From Flavobacterium chilense (GTDB lineage: Bacteria > Bacteroidota > Bacteroidia > Flavobacteriales > Flavobacteriaceae): DNA of 64,000 bases. The position numbers were made by a program, and so were the translations under genes. Below, one piece after another: positions 27,601 to 36,900 of this stretch. Under the pieces are notes generated by a model. That model was not told the DNA's origin. It worked only from the letters and a program-made list of their open reading frames with translations, and searched no databases. The DNA lies in contig NZ_LSYT01000005.1 in NCBI RefSeq assembly GCF_001602525.1, positions 124,001 to 188,000 of the forward strand. The letters are read 5' to 3'. How positions within the stretch are numbered: position 1 is the stretch's first letter; the number at the start of each line of letters is the position of its first letter.

Positions 27601-29384
27601 ATGCCAATTTCCAGGCAGGATTTGGATTCGATATTATGGTAAAAGATTATGGTGAAGCTGCTTGTAAAGGCTCAGGTCAAATTGGTATTGATGGCTGGTA
27701 TGCAAACGGACAATCGTATGCCTACATGCAGGGAGAACTTGGTATTAATATAAAATTGTTCTTTATAAAAAAGAAAATATCAATCATAAAAGGCGGAGGT
27801 GCTGTTTTATTACAGGCAAAATTACCTAATCCATTATGGATTCGGGGTTATATGGCCGGCTATTTTAATCTATTAGGAGGTGCTATAAAAGGAAGTTTCA
27901 GGTTTAAATTGGAATTTGGTAAGCAATGTGAATTTATAAGCAATAATCCTTTGCAGGGCTTAAAAGCAATTGCTGACATCACTCCTGCTGAAGGAACTAA
28001 AGGTGTTGATGTATTTACGCTTCCGCAAGTTGGCTTTAATATGCCTGTCGAAAAAGTCTTTACTCTTGAAGATGATACGGGGGTAAAAAGTTATATGCTT
28101 AAACTTGAAGAATATAGTATTAAGAAAGATGGAATTTCTATTCCCGGTACTTTAAGCTGGAATGATACCAAAGATTTAGTGACTTTTACTTCTTCGGATG
28201 TATTACCTCCAAGTTCAAGTCTTACCGTAAATGTAAAATTAAGTTTCCAGGAGAGAGTAAATGGAAACTGGAAAACTATATACGATCAGGGACAAATTGC
28301 TATGGAAAGTGAAACCAAAAATTTCACAACAGGTGTTGCGCCAAGTAATATTCCTGTCAATAATATTGCTTATTGTTACCCTGTTTTTGATCAAAAATAC
28401 GTTTATCAAAATGAATCAAAACAAGCTTACATTGTTTTAAAACAAGGACAGCCATATTTATTTGATTTAAAAGATGGTCAATCACAAAAGGCGTTTTATA
28501 AAACGGCAGATAAAACCGCTACAGCAACTTTACGTTATGATAGTTCACTAAAAAAAGTTCTTGTTGACCTACCGGTTTTACAAACTTCTAAAGCGTACAA
28601 TCTTAGTTTAAAAACACTGGCGACCAAAACTGATGCAAATGGAAATCTATCTGAAAACTATCAAAAACAAGAATCAGAAGATACGAACATCGATATTAAG
28701 AATAACGAATTAGCTGAAACTATTACTGCCGGAAGTGATATTGAACTTTTGCAATATAATTTTAATACAAGTCAATACAATACTTTTCAGGAAAAAATGA
28801 GTGCTAAAAAAGCACGAAATACTTATATCGAAATTATTTATCCAGATGTACATGCCTTACATGCAGAAAATGCTCCAACAGAACCTTTTGATGAAATCGA
28901 AATAATTGGTAATGATAAGACTTTAAACATTCCATTAGTCAATGTTGAAGCAATGTTAGATGATAATTATTATAAAAATTATATCTATCCGTTGCTCTAT
29001 AAAGGATATCCTCTGGAATCTGGTTTAAGTTTTAGCAGAGACACCAACATCTTAGGGGTTCCTCCAACAAAAGGAATCGAGCTTTTGACCTGGTATCAAT
29101 CTGATCTGGCAAATAATCCAAATAGTTCTTATTTAAGAGAAAGACTGCCTTATCGCTATAATCAGCCATATTATTATAAGACTGATTTTGTCGATTTACA
29201 ATACAAAGTAGTTAATAAATACCTGAATAGCTCAAATACAGCCATGATTGAAAGATACGATTATATTATAAATGGAATTTTTCCTATGATACAGGATGGA
29301 AAATATACCGTTAAACTAAACTATACATTACCTGGCGGACAAGCAGGTACAAGTTCAATTTTTACATTCAATAAATCAAATTAG
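24696..29384 (+). CDS. Large exported beta-rich protein, first gene of the toxin-delivery locus
   Basis: A 1562-residue protein of unknown function. Translation appears to begin at TTG 24696, because the first residues (MKKTTLRLRLLVYILVLFTT) form a signal peptide and no in-frame ATG precedes it. Residues about 100-1080 are rich in glycine and alternating hydrophobic residues, suggesting long beta-sheets or a beta-solenoid. A GSPPPPDIVAQLLG segment lies near 911. From about 1090, Ig-like beta domains follow (FNMPVEKVFTLEDDTGVK and others). No T9SS sorting domain is visible at the C-terminus (ends TSSIFTFNKSN). The FN3 gene begins one base after its stop. It is probably a periplasmic or surface scaffold of the locus, but no family was recognised. 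Confidence 0.75.
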   Translation: MKKTTLRLRLLVYILVLFTTSFNCFSSTYTDTISNSKKLSLSKNNTPKPNFLPENNFFNFIQNSESEFTNEYLRKNFPIAEQTSDDLQKAIATCLKIDENGNLTDNLEPKSLSQLPLGIKKTIGGIQYLLGISNAKFTPEYTELTAFVRIIIPQHGADGKPKELFFGANNIKLSHKGGLVGDTNLILLGDVPIKINGENLLLILKGGMDMKTGAVANKTYVTIDCNGFKELGITADVQFSRNILEPVDNNYVALPSPALVTGNFKTIVSNWNDILVEISLPKFQLTSKKGFCFELNNAVIDFSDLQNSKSVKWPPDYAAKYLVPGNENLWRGLYVQSLKIVLPEEFKKKESKERIRFEATDLLIDRMGVSGTFSGNNLIGIDEGNASGWQMSLDNISITLVANSLTSASFGGDILLPLSEKSANCNAGARSELAYKALIDPVNNEYVLNAQVTNGLCFQAFKANAIIEKNSYIELKVKDGNFLPKAVLYGTLSLKASNKPITAAEAQSGTNAETKETVDFKGIIFQNLTLQTVSPYLSADYFGYKNIQGKDATVSNFPVTINEIALITSPESASLKVDLAINMMENQFNGQTKFYVVGKFGKDQGIQKWKYDHLKFEEISITADLGGMKLKGSIAIMDNDPVYGKGFKGSLSCDFTGGIKVEANAIFGSTTFRYWYVDAMVDNLNIPAGAITFKGFGGGAYYRMKKDGFSNRFAASGSNYVPDIDSGLGVKAIIKFAGTATANAFWGGCGFEIAFNSNSGINRISIYGEGHVMQTFVIPGAEALTGALKAVTENESLLSKVALEALKTTNLSKAAEQLYPNDVKNSMGINAFAAIEYDFRAKTLHGSFDLYIDTPGGFIKGRASGNRAGWAVLHFGPDKWYIHMGKPTDRLGIKLAVGPIEVEAGGYFMLGDEIPGSPPPPDIVAQLLGVDVAKLNYMRDENSVASGKGFAFGADFSLKTGNLSFLMFYANFQAGFGFDIMVKDYGEAACKGSGQIGIDGWYANGQSYAYMQGELGINIKLFFIKKKISIIKGGGAVLLQAKLPNPLWIRGYMAGYFNLLGGAIKGSFRFKLEFGKQCEFISNNPLQGLKAIADITPAEGTKGVDVFTLPQVGFNMPVEKVFTLEDDTGVKSYMLKLEEYSIKKDGISIPGTLSWNDTKDLVTFTSSDVLPPSSSLTVNVKLSFQERVNGNWKTIYDQGQIAMESETKNFTTGVAPSNIPVNNIAYCYPVFDQKYVYQNESKQAYIVLKQGQPYLFDLKDGQSQKAFYKTADKTATATLRYDSSLKKVLVDLPVLQTSKAYNLSLKTLATKTDANGNLSENYQKQESEDTNIDIKNNELAETITAGSDIELLQYNFNTSQYNTFQEKMSAKKARNTYIEIIYPDVHALHAENAPTEPFDEIEIIGNDKTLNIPLVNVEAMLDDNYYKNYIYPLLYKGYPLESGLSFSRDTNILGVPPTKGIELLTWYQSDLANNPNSSYLRERLPYRYNQPYYYKTDFVDLQYKVVNKYLNSSNTAMIERYDYIINGIFPMIQDGKYTVKLNYTLPGGQAGTSSIFTFNKSN

Positions 29385-29385
29385 C

Positions 29386-31464
29386 ATGAAGCTTAAATTT
29401 TTAATTATTCTTGTTCTTTCAATAATTAGTAATGGTTATTCACAACAAAAAAGTACTAAAGATACTGTCTCAACTGAAAAAAAGATTGGGATAGAAGTTA
29501 TAGCAAGAGTTCAAAAAGACAAAATTTTATTGCGATGGGCTGTAAATGATCCGCTAGCCTGGAAAAAACTTAATACTTATGGTTATTTGTTAGAGAGATT
29601 TACTGTAACCAGGGATAATAAAACGCTATCAAAGCCTGAACGAGTTATTTTATCTCAGATTTGTAAACCAGAACCTGTTGAAAAATGGGAAAAACTAATT
29701 GACGAAAATGATAATGCTGCCATTGTTGCACAAGCAATTTATGGTGAATCTTTTACTGTTGGAGGTGCTGATAACATAGAATCTATAGTAAATATCTCGG
29801 AAGAAAATGAACAAAGATTCACATTTGCATTGTTTTCAGCTGATAAAGACTTTGAGATTGCAAAAAAAGCAGGTTTAGGTTTTGAGGATAAAACGGTCAA
29901 ACAAAATGAAAAATATGCTTATAGAATTTCTTCAAATGTACCGCAAAAAGAAATGAATATCGTTTATGGAGGTGTATTTGTAGGGCTAAAAGATTATGAG
30001 CCTCTGCCTAAACCTATGGATTTTACTGCTCATTTTACTGATAGCAGTACGATGTTGAGCTGGAATTTTAAAATATTATCTCACGTTTATGGAAGTTACT
30101 TTGTTGAAAGATCTACAGACAAGAAAAATTTTAAAAGAATCACAGATAAACCTTATACAAGTTTGAGTCAGCAAAACGCAAACAATAAACAAATTTTTTA
30201 TGTTGATTCGATATCAAATAATATACAATACAGTTATAGAATTCAGGGTATTTCTCCATTTGGTGAATTAGGTCCGTATTCTGAAGTAGTTTCAGGAAAG
30301 GCAAAATCAATTTTAAAATATGTTCCTCATCTTACGGTTAAGGAATTTAAAGATGATACAACCGTAAATTTGATTTGGGAATTTCCTGAGGAAGGAAATA
30401 ACGAAATTTCTGGTTTTGAACTTAATCGTTCTGATCAGGATGATGCTAATTATAAGACCGTTGTTAAAAACATTTCACCTAAATCCCGTAATGTAGTTTA
30501 TGACAAATTATCTTCTACCAATTATTTTACACTGACCGCTATTGGAAAAAACGGAAGTAACAGGGTCTCTTTTCCAATGCTTGTACAGCCCGTTGATTCA
30601 ATTCCGCCAGCAAAACCTATTGGACTTAAAGGTGTAATTGATAGTTTAGGAGTGGTAAAATTAACCTGGGATAAAAACAAAGAAAAAGATCTGTTGGGTT
30701 ATCGAATTTACAAAGCCAATAATCCTGATGAAGAATATAGCCAGCTCACCATAAGTCCAAACGAAACAAACGCTTTTGAAGATAAAGTGGTTATAAAAAC
30801 ATTAAACAGCAAAGTATACTATAAAGTCATTGCTGTTGATTATCGTTATAACATGTCTGCTTTTTCAGATCCATTAATATTAAAAAAACCTGATGTAATA
30901 CCTCCTGCTTCTCCTGCATTCACGAAATATGATATAAAAGATGGTCTTATATTTCTTGAATGGGCAAATAGTTCAAGCGAAGATGTAGCTGTTCATCAAT
31001 TGTATCGAAAAGAAAATGGACAGCAAGATTGGTCTCTGATTTTTGAAACAAAAAATAAAGAAGAAAAATTTCAGGACAAAAATGTAAAAGACGGAACAGC
31101 TTATAAATATGCCATTTTTGCAAAAGATGAAAGCAGCCTTATTTCTAATCCTTCACCAGAATTAAATTTATTTGTACCAAAATATTCTGTAATGCCTGCA
31201 ATTAAAGGCTTTTTTGCACAGGCAAATAAAACTACCAATACAATTGATTTGTCTTGGGAATATTCTAATACAGAAGTAGAAAGCTTTGAAATTTATAAAG
31301 CTTCTGATAAAGATGCTTTACAATTAATACAGATTGTAACTGGAAAAACAAAACGTTTATCTGATCCTACAGTTACCATCAATACTAATTATAAATACGG
31401 AATTAGAGCCGTATTTAAAGACGGAAGAGCATCAAAAATGGATTTTTATACTTTGAAATTTTAA
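29386..31464 (+). CDS. Exported fibronectin type III repeat protein
   Basis: A 692-residue secreted protein with a signal peptide (MKLKFLIILVLSIISNGYSQQ) and several fibronectin type III domains. These are recognisable by repeated cores such as VKLTWDKNKEKDLLGYRIYK (about residues 421-440), IFLEWANSSSEDVAVHQLYRK and IDLSWEYSNTEVESFEIYK in the C-terminal half. Another in the middle contains LIWEFPEEGNNEISGFEL. There is no T9SS sorting domain. It begins one base after the stop of the 1562-residue protein, so it is translationally coupled, and a short vestigial open frame follows directly. FN3 arrays usually act as spacers or bind other surface proteins, so a structural role is likely. Confidence 0.82.
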   Translation: MKLKFLIILVLSIISNGYSQQKSTKDTVSTEKKIGIEVIARVQKDKILLRWAVNDPLAWKKLNTYGYLLERFTVTRDNKTLSKPERVILSQICKPEPVEKWEKLIDENDNAAIVAQAIYGESFTVGGADNIESIVNISEENEQRFTFALFSADKDFEIAKKAGLGFEDKTVKQNEKYAYRISSNVPQKEMNIVYGGVFVGLKDYEPLPKPMDFTAHFTDSSTMLSWNFKILSHVYGSYFVERSTDKKNFKRITDKPYTSLSQQNANNKQIFYVDSISNNIQYSYRIQGISPFGELGPYSEVVSGKAKSILKYVPHLTVKEFKDDTTVNLIWEFPEEGNNEISGFELNRSDQDDANYKTVVKNISPKSRNVVYDKLSSTNYFTLTAIGKNGSNRVSFPMLVQPVDSIPPAKPIGLKGVIDSLGVVKLTWDKNKEKDLLGYRIYKANNPDEEYSQLTISPNETNAFEDKVVIKTLNSKVYYKVIAVDYRYNMSAFSDPLILKKPDVIPPASPAFTKYDIKDGLIFLEWANSSSEDVAVHQLYRKENGQQDWSLIFETKNKEEKFQDKNVKDGTAYKYAIFAKDESSLISNPSPELNLFVPKYSVMPAIKGFFAQANKTTNTIDLSWEYSNTEVESFEIYKASDKDALQLIQIVTGKTKRLSDPTVTINTNYKYGIRAVFKDGRASKMDFYTLKF

Positions 31465-31466
31465 GA

Positions 31467-31598
31467 ATGATTGGTTTTTATTTTTTCTTAACCGAAATTA
31501 ATAAATATCTATTTATAAGTCCATATAATATGCCTGTTGAAAAAGAAGGTAAACATAATGTTATAATTATGGGCAGTAATGATTGTGTAGAGAAATAA
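31467..31598 (+). pseudogene. Vestigial C-terminal fragment of a third SprB-repeat paralogue (43 aa)
   Basis: An open frame from ATG 31467 to TAA 31598 starts two bases after the FN3 stop and ends four bases before the next gene. Its 43 residues align with the last 43 or so of the two genes that follow: SPYNMPVEKEGKHNVIIMGS then NDCVEK here, against SPYMIPITREGNHSVIVVDS then RDCIEK in the next protein. It lacks a signal peptide and the N-terminal three quarters. I read it as what is left of another tandem copy after deletion. It could still be translated as part of the operon, but it has no sign of being an independent functional protein. Confidence 0.75.
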
Positions 31599-31602
31599 TT
31601 AT

Positions 31603-32766
31603 ATGAAGAGAATTTTACTATTGTTTATTATTTTATTGTCGGTTAACAGCTTTGGGCAACTAACCTATAGAGTTAATCTGGAAGCCGGATCTCTTGGTTG
31701 TGGGTGTTCTTCTCCGGGTGCCGAAAATTTCTATGCATATGATGCAAGTAATAACCTTATACCATCTATTAATTTTAATGCAGATAATTATCCCAGCATT
31801 AGTTTTGAAACACTCATAAAACCATCTAAAATAATACAAGTTTTGGGATGTGAACCTACTGGAGACGATTTTTGTTATCCTTTTCCTTACAATGAGATTT
31901 CTCAAGTTATTTTGGATAATGCCAGTAGTTGCGAATATAAAAGTGCCAGCCAGCCTTTTGGTCTTAGAGTGAATGTTCAGGCTATTGGAAATATAAATAA
32001 TACAGGCTGCGTTACAAGCAATCTTACCTGCTCAGGCAGCATTGAAAGATGGGAAGTAAGAAAACCAGGAAGTAATGTTTATGAAGTTATACCAAATTCT
32101 AATGTAAATACCTTAACTAAAACTTATAATCAAATTTATTCTGATAATTCAGGAATAAATAAAACCACTTATTTCAGAGCCAAATTTACCGGGACTCAGG
32201 TGTATACCTATCATCCCTTTATATTTGTTTTTTGCTCTCCAAATTTAAATAATACATCAGATCCTAATATTACCTTTTGCAATTATAGCAATGGCGAGGT
32301 TATATTCACTTTTAGCAGACCTTTAGAAGTTGGTGAGAAATATCTATTTTCCCGTAACCCAGTAGGTCAAGACATCATAACATCTTCATATTCTGATGAT
32401 GTTACAAATGTTGAGAAAATCTCAGCCACTGTCTTTAAATGGAAAAATATACCTCCCGGAAAATACGAATTTAAATATCAAACACAGTTTGAAAACAATA
32501 CACCATCTAGTGTTGGCCCGACCACATTTTTTACCATAACACCAAAAGAAAAATTAAATTTTACGCTTACAGCAATACAGCCATTGTGCAATAACAGTAA
32601 TGGCTCAATTCAAGTTTCAGCAACAGGTGGAACACCACCATATTATTATATTTTAGATAATGAAACGAATAAAAACTCATTTACAAGTCCGTACATGATA
32701 CCAATTACAAGAGAAGGAAATCATAGCGTGATAGTTGTAGATAGTCGTGATTGCATTGAAAAATAG
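31603..32766 (+). CDS. Short exported SprB-repeat protein, paralogue 1
   Basis: A 387-residue secreted protein of unknown function. It has a signal peptide (MKRILLLFIILLSVNSFGQ), a Cys-rich N-terminal half and a middle beta domain (about 210-310). It ends in a single SprB-type repeat, recognisable by LCNNSNGSIQVSATGGTPPY and ending VVDSRDCIEK. The protein ends exactly where the repeat ends. It is homologous to the next gene over its C-terminal 170 residues and less clearly over the N-terminus. It lies in the same operon as the long SprB-like adhesin. A role as an accessory or minor surface subunit is a guess from context. Confidence 0.78.
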   Translation: MKRILLLFIILLSVNSFGQLTYRVNLEAGSLGCGCSSPGAENFYAYDASNNLIPSINFNADNYPSISFETLIKPSKIIQVLGCEPTGDDFCYPFPYNEISQVILDNASSCEYKSASQPFGLRVNVQAIGNINNTGCVTSNLTCSGSIERWEVRKPGSNVYEVIPNSNVNTLTKTYNQIYSDNSGINKTTYFRAKFTGTQVYTYHPFIFVFCSPNLNNTSDPNITFCNYSNGEVIFTFSRPLEVGEKYLFSRNPVGQDIITSSYSDDVTNVEKISATVFKWKNIPPGKYEFKYQTQFENNTPSSVGPTTFFTITPKEKLNFTLTAIQPLCNNSNGSIQVSATGGTPPYYYILDNETNKNSFTSPYMIPITREGNHSVIVVDSRDCIEK

Positions 32767-32787
32767 ACCGATAAAAATTAAATCGAT

Positions 32788-33924
32788 ATGAAAAAAATTA
32801 CATTCTTAATTCTGTTATTTTCGAGTATAGCCAGTTTTTCGCAAGAACAAGTTATGCTTGATATTGATCTTCTCTTAACTAATAATGGTAATGGGAACTT
32901 AAGAGTATCAAATAGTTCAGGTCAGACTTTATATGATAGTTATGGAGCTGGTGTAGATAATTATGGTATGATTATTAATTTATCGATAGCTAATTTTCCT
33001 TTAACTATTAATTGGAGACCTGGTATTTATGCAGGATGTACAATTCCGCAAAACTTTACTTATACTTATAGTGATTATGTAGCCGGAACTATATTGTCAG
33101 GTGGTTGTGCCCCAGAGTACTTTTACATAAAATCACCTTATATAAACCAATTGACACCTTCAACATCTACTGTAGGCGTATGTGAAAATATTACCTTACA
33201 ATCAGGTAATCGTCATTATTACAGCACAGATGGCACTACCTGGAATTCATGTTCATATAAATTTACTCCGGCAAGCATACTGGGGTCAGGTTTCAGGGGA
33301 AGTTTGAAAATTAAATCAGACATTGATTCCTTTCATGCCGTTCCTAAAGTAACGATGCAGTCAAAAGTGATTACTTACACTGTTATTGGCTGTTCTCCTG
33401 AACTAGATGGCCAACCCATAGCTGATAAAACTAAATGCAAATATGAAAGTTCCGGAAGTGTAACTTTAAAATTTAAAACAGAACTTAAAGATGGCGATAA
33501 ATTTCTTTTTAACATCTTTAAAAATGGAATTTTCGACAAAAGTACATTTGTAACAAAAGATCAAATCATCAATTTGACATATACATGGTCAGGTTTAGCC
33601 GAAGGATCCTATTTCATAAAATACCAATCTCAAACTACTACAGATTCTAATACAATTGTTGGAGCCACTGCAATTACAACAGATCCTTTTGTTGTTGGAA
33701 GCCCAGATCCGTTAACCTTTACCATAACACAATTACAGCCGAAATGTCATGATGAACAAGGTGCTGTACAAATTTCCGCTTCAGGAGGAACGTCTCCTTA
33801 TTATTATATGATTGATAGTGAAACACTGTTACAAAAACATCCGTTAACGGCTAATCCCATTCAATTATCAGAAGGTCCTCATAAGATTACAGTTGTTGAC
33901 AGTAATTCCTGTATAGAAAAATAA
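32788..33924 (+). CDS. Short exported SprB-repeat protein, paralogue 2
   Basis: A 378-residue secreted protein with a signal peptide (MKKITFLILLFSSIASFSQ). Like its upstream neighbour it has an N-terminal domain of its own, a shared middle domain (about 205-300, with GSVTLKFKTELKDGDKFLFN) and one C-terminal SprB-type repeat (CHDEQGAVQISASGGTSPYY, ending VVDSNSCIEK). It starts 21 bases after the preceding gene and ends 24 bases before the large adhesin gene. The N-terminal domains of the pair differ more than the C-terminal ones. That suggests the N-terminal domain is the variable, possibly ligand-specific part. No T9SS sorting domain is visible. Confidence 0.78.
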   Translation: MKKITFLILLFSSIASFSQEQVMLDIDLLLTNNGNGNLRVSNSSGQTLYDSYGAGVDNYGMIINLSIANFPLTINWRPGIYAGCTIPQNFTYTYSDYVAGTILSGGCAPEYFYIKSPYINQLTPSTSTVGVCENITLQSGNRHYYSTDGTTWNSCSYKFTPASILGSGFRGSLKIKSDIDSFHAVPKVTMQSKVITYTVIGCSPELDGQPIADKTKCKYESSGSVTLKFKTELKDGDKFLFNIFKNGIFDKSTFVTKDQIINLTYTWSGLAEGSYFIKYQSQTTTDSNTIVGATAITTDPFVVGSPDPLTFTITQLQPKCHDEQGAVQISASGGTSPYYYMIDSETLLQKHPLTANPIQLSEGPHKITVVDSNSCIEK

Positions 33925-33948
33925 AAAACCAAATATTCAAGCATCATT

Positions 33949-36900
33949 ATGAAAAAACATTACTTATTATTATTGTTCTTTATGAGTTTATTTGGTTATT
34001 CCCAACAAGCTGATATAAATGGAGCAAAATCTGTTACAATTATTAATCCACCTGCATTAGTTCCTATTACAGGGAATGTCACCAATGTAACGGGAGCAGG
34101 ATTATCTGACGGAACTATTTCCCTGAACACTATTTCGGGGGGAACACCCGGATATACTGTTAATTGGTCTAACATTACCAATCCGCTACAACCTGTAAAT
34201 ATAAATGCTCTTAAAGCAGGAACATACAGAGTGAAAGTAAATGATGCTAATGGTTGTTTCTTTTTAGAAAAAGACTTTACAGTATATCAACCGGATCAAA
34301 TTGAAGTCATTATTAATCAACCAGCCAAGATCACTTGTTTTGGAAATAACGGAAGTTTAACTGCACAAGCTAAAGGCGGTTATCCTTATGGTGGATCTCC
34401 AAATTATACGTATAGCTGGTTCAAATGTGATAATATAAATGGTGATAATCCGGTGCCTGTTAATGGTACAGGCCCACAATTACTTAACGTAAAAGCTGGT
34501 TTCTATATGGTACATGTAATAGATAACCAAAACGCTACTATTGCAAAAGACATAAAAGAATTAACTCAAAATCCAAAAATATTAGTTAATGAAGTTATTA
34601 CTCCCATTAGCTGTCGTGGGGCTGCTACAGGAGCTATCAATCTAACGCCTTCTGGAGGTACACCAAACACAACCTATACAGTGGTGTGGAGTGATAATAC
34701 TTCTATAAGATCTTTCGAACGTACCGGATTAACAGCAGGAACTTACAGGTATACCATAACAGATGATCAGGTATCAGGATGCTCAACAGTACTAACTACT
34801 GTTACAGTTAGCGAGCCTGCGCTTGATTTAAACGTTACATACACCTCTAAACAACCAACACTAACAAATAATAATGGTCAAATCATATTAAATGCTACAG
34901 GCGGAATTCTTCCTGGCGGAAATAATAGCTATACCTACCAATGGTCTAAAGTTGGTGACCCTACATTTTCACCAGGAAATGTAAGTCAGAAAACCGATTT
35001 AGCAAATGGTACATATAATATTAATGTCACATCATCTTCAGGATGTACTTTTCCTGTCATAACAATAAAATTAGAAGCCTTAAACCTGGAATTTGTACAA
35101 CAAGTTAATGTAAAATGTTTTGGTGATGCTACAGGTCTAATAGCAGTAAAAGGAATTGGAGGTACCATAACATCAGATTATGATTATACATGGTTTAAAA
35201 ATGGAGCTCCAATTGCAGAAAAAACTTCAACGTTAACCGGAATTACTTCCGGAACTTTTCGTGTAGAAATAAGAGATAGTAAAGGCGATATGGTAGAAGA
35301 AACATATAACATTACCCAACCTGCTGCACCTTTATTAGTTTCCAGTTCTTTACAACAAAATGTTTCTTGTAAAAATGGTAGTAACGGTAAGATCTCAACC
35401 ATTGTTTCTGGAGGAACAATTGGAAGTGGCTATAAATATTTATGGAGTAATGGAAGTACACAACCAACAGCAGACAACCTAATCGCCGGAAAATATTCAC
35501 TAACTGTAACAGATGCAAATGGTTGTCAGGCTTTTTTAACTGATATTGAAATCACAGAGCCTCTTACAATAACAATTCCTGCAGCAACTATAACACATGT
35601 AGCAATTTTTGGTGAAAGTACCGGAGCTATTACACTTGGAAATGTAACTGGTGGAAATGGTGGTTATAATTACAACTGGTCTTCGAGCACTTATCCTTCA
35701 TTTACAAGTAGTACAAAAGATATATCCGGATTAAAAACAGGCTCATACACATTATTAGTGACGGATAGTAAATCATGCACAGCAACGCAAACTTTTATTG
35801 TCAATCAAAATTCTTTATTGGAAGTTGAAATCACAGAATCAAAATTCATCAAATGTTATGGCAATACCAACGGAGAATTAACTGCAGTTGTTAAAGGAGG
35901 AGTTACGCCATACAAATACGTGTGGACAAAAAACGGAACTGTTATTCCGGGAGAAAATACTGCGAAAATTTCGAACCTTGGTTTCGGCTTTTATAGCGTT
36001 TATGTAACCGACAACGCCAACCCAAGCGGGCCTTTTGCTTTGGCACAACAACTAAATTACGAATTAAAACAACCAAATGAATTAAAAGTAACTGCATTGA
36101 GCCAAACAAATGTTTTATGTTATGGTGCCGCAACAGGAGCAATCAATATCAATATTACAGGAGGAACCGGGCCTTACACACAGCAATGGACTAAAAATGG
36201 TATCGCTTATTCTGTAGGAGCCGATTTATCAGATCTTGAAACAGGTACATACAATGTTATTGTTACTGACAGAACAGATCATGGCTGTACCGCAACACTT
36301 GCGCAGGCTATTGTGATTACTCAACCCACTGCACCATTAAAAATCGAAAGTGTAACCCCAGTTAATCTAACTGGTTTTGAGACTAATAATGGTAGTATAT
36401 CCGTAACTGTTTCAGGAGGTAAGCCCAATTATAACTATCAGTGGACCAAAGATACTAATCCTGCTATAATTGGTTCAGGTCCTTCGATAACAGGTTTAAG
36501 TATTGGAATTTATCATTTGATAGTAAAAGATGATAATGGATGTACTTTACCACAAGCAGATTATGAAATTACTCAACCTGCTAAATTTGAAATCGTTAGC
36601 ATAACCCAAACTTCAAATACAAATATTGCCTGTTTTGGAGATACATCTGCAGAATTCAATGCTGTAGTTACCGGTGGTGTTAAAGAATATACTTTTGAAT
36701 GGTTAAATACAACTAACGGAGTAAAACATGCTTCATCAGAAAATATCTCGCCAACCTCAACCGTATCAAAAGCATCAAATTTACCCGCAGGTAATTATGT
36801 AATTACAGTAAAAGATGCTAAAAATAATATTCTTTTTGGTACCAATACTTTTACCATTTTACAACCGGATAAATTAGCTTTTACTTATACCAAAACAAAT

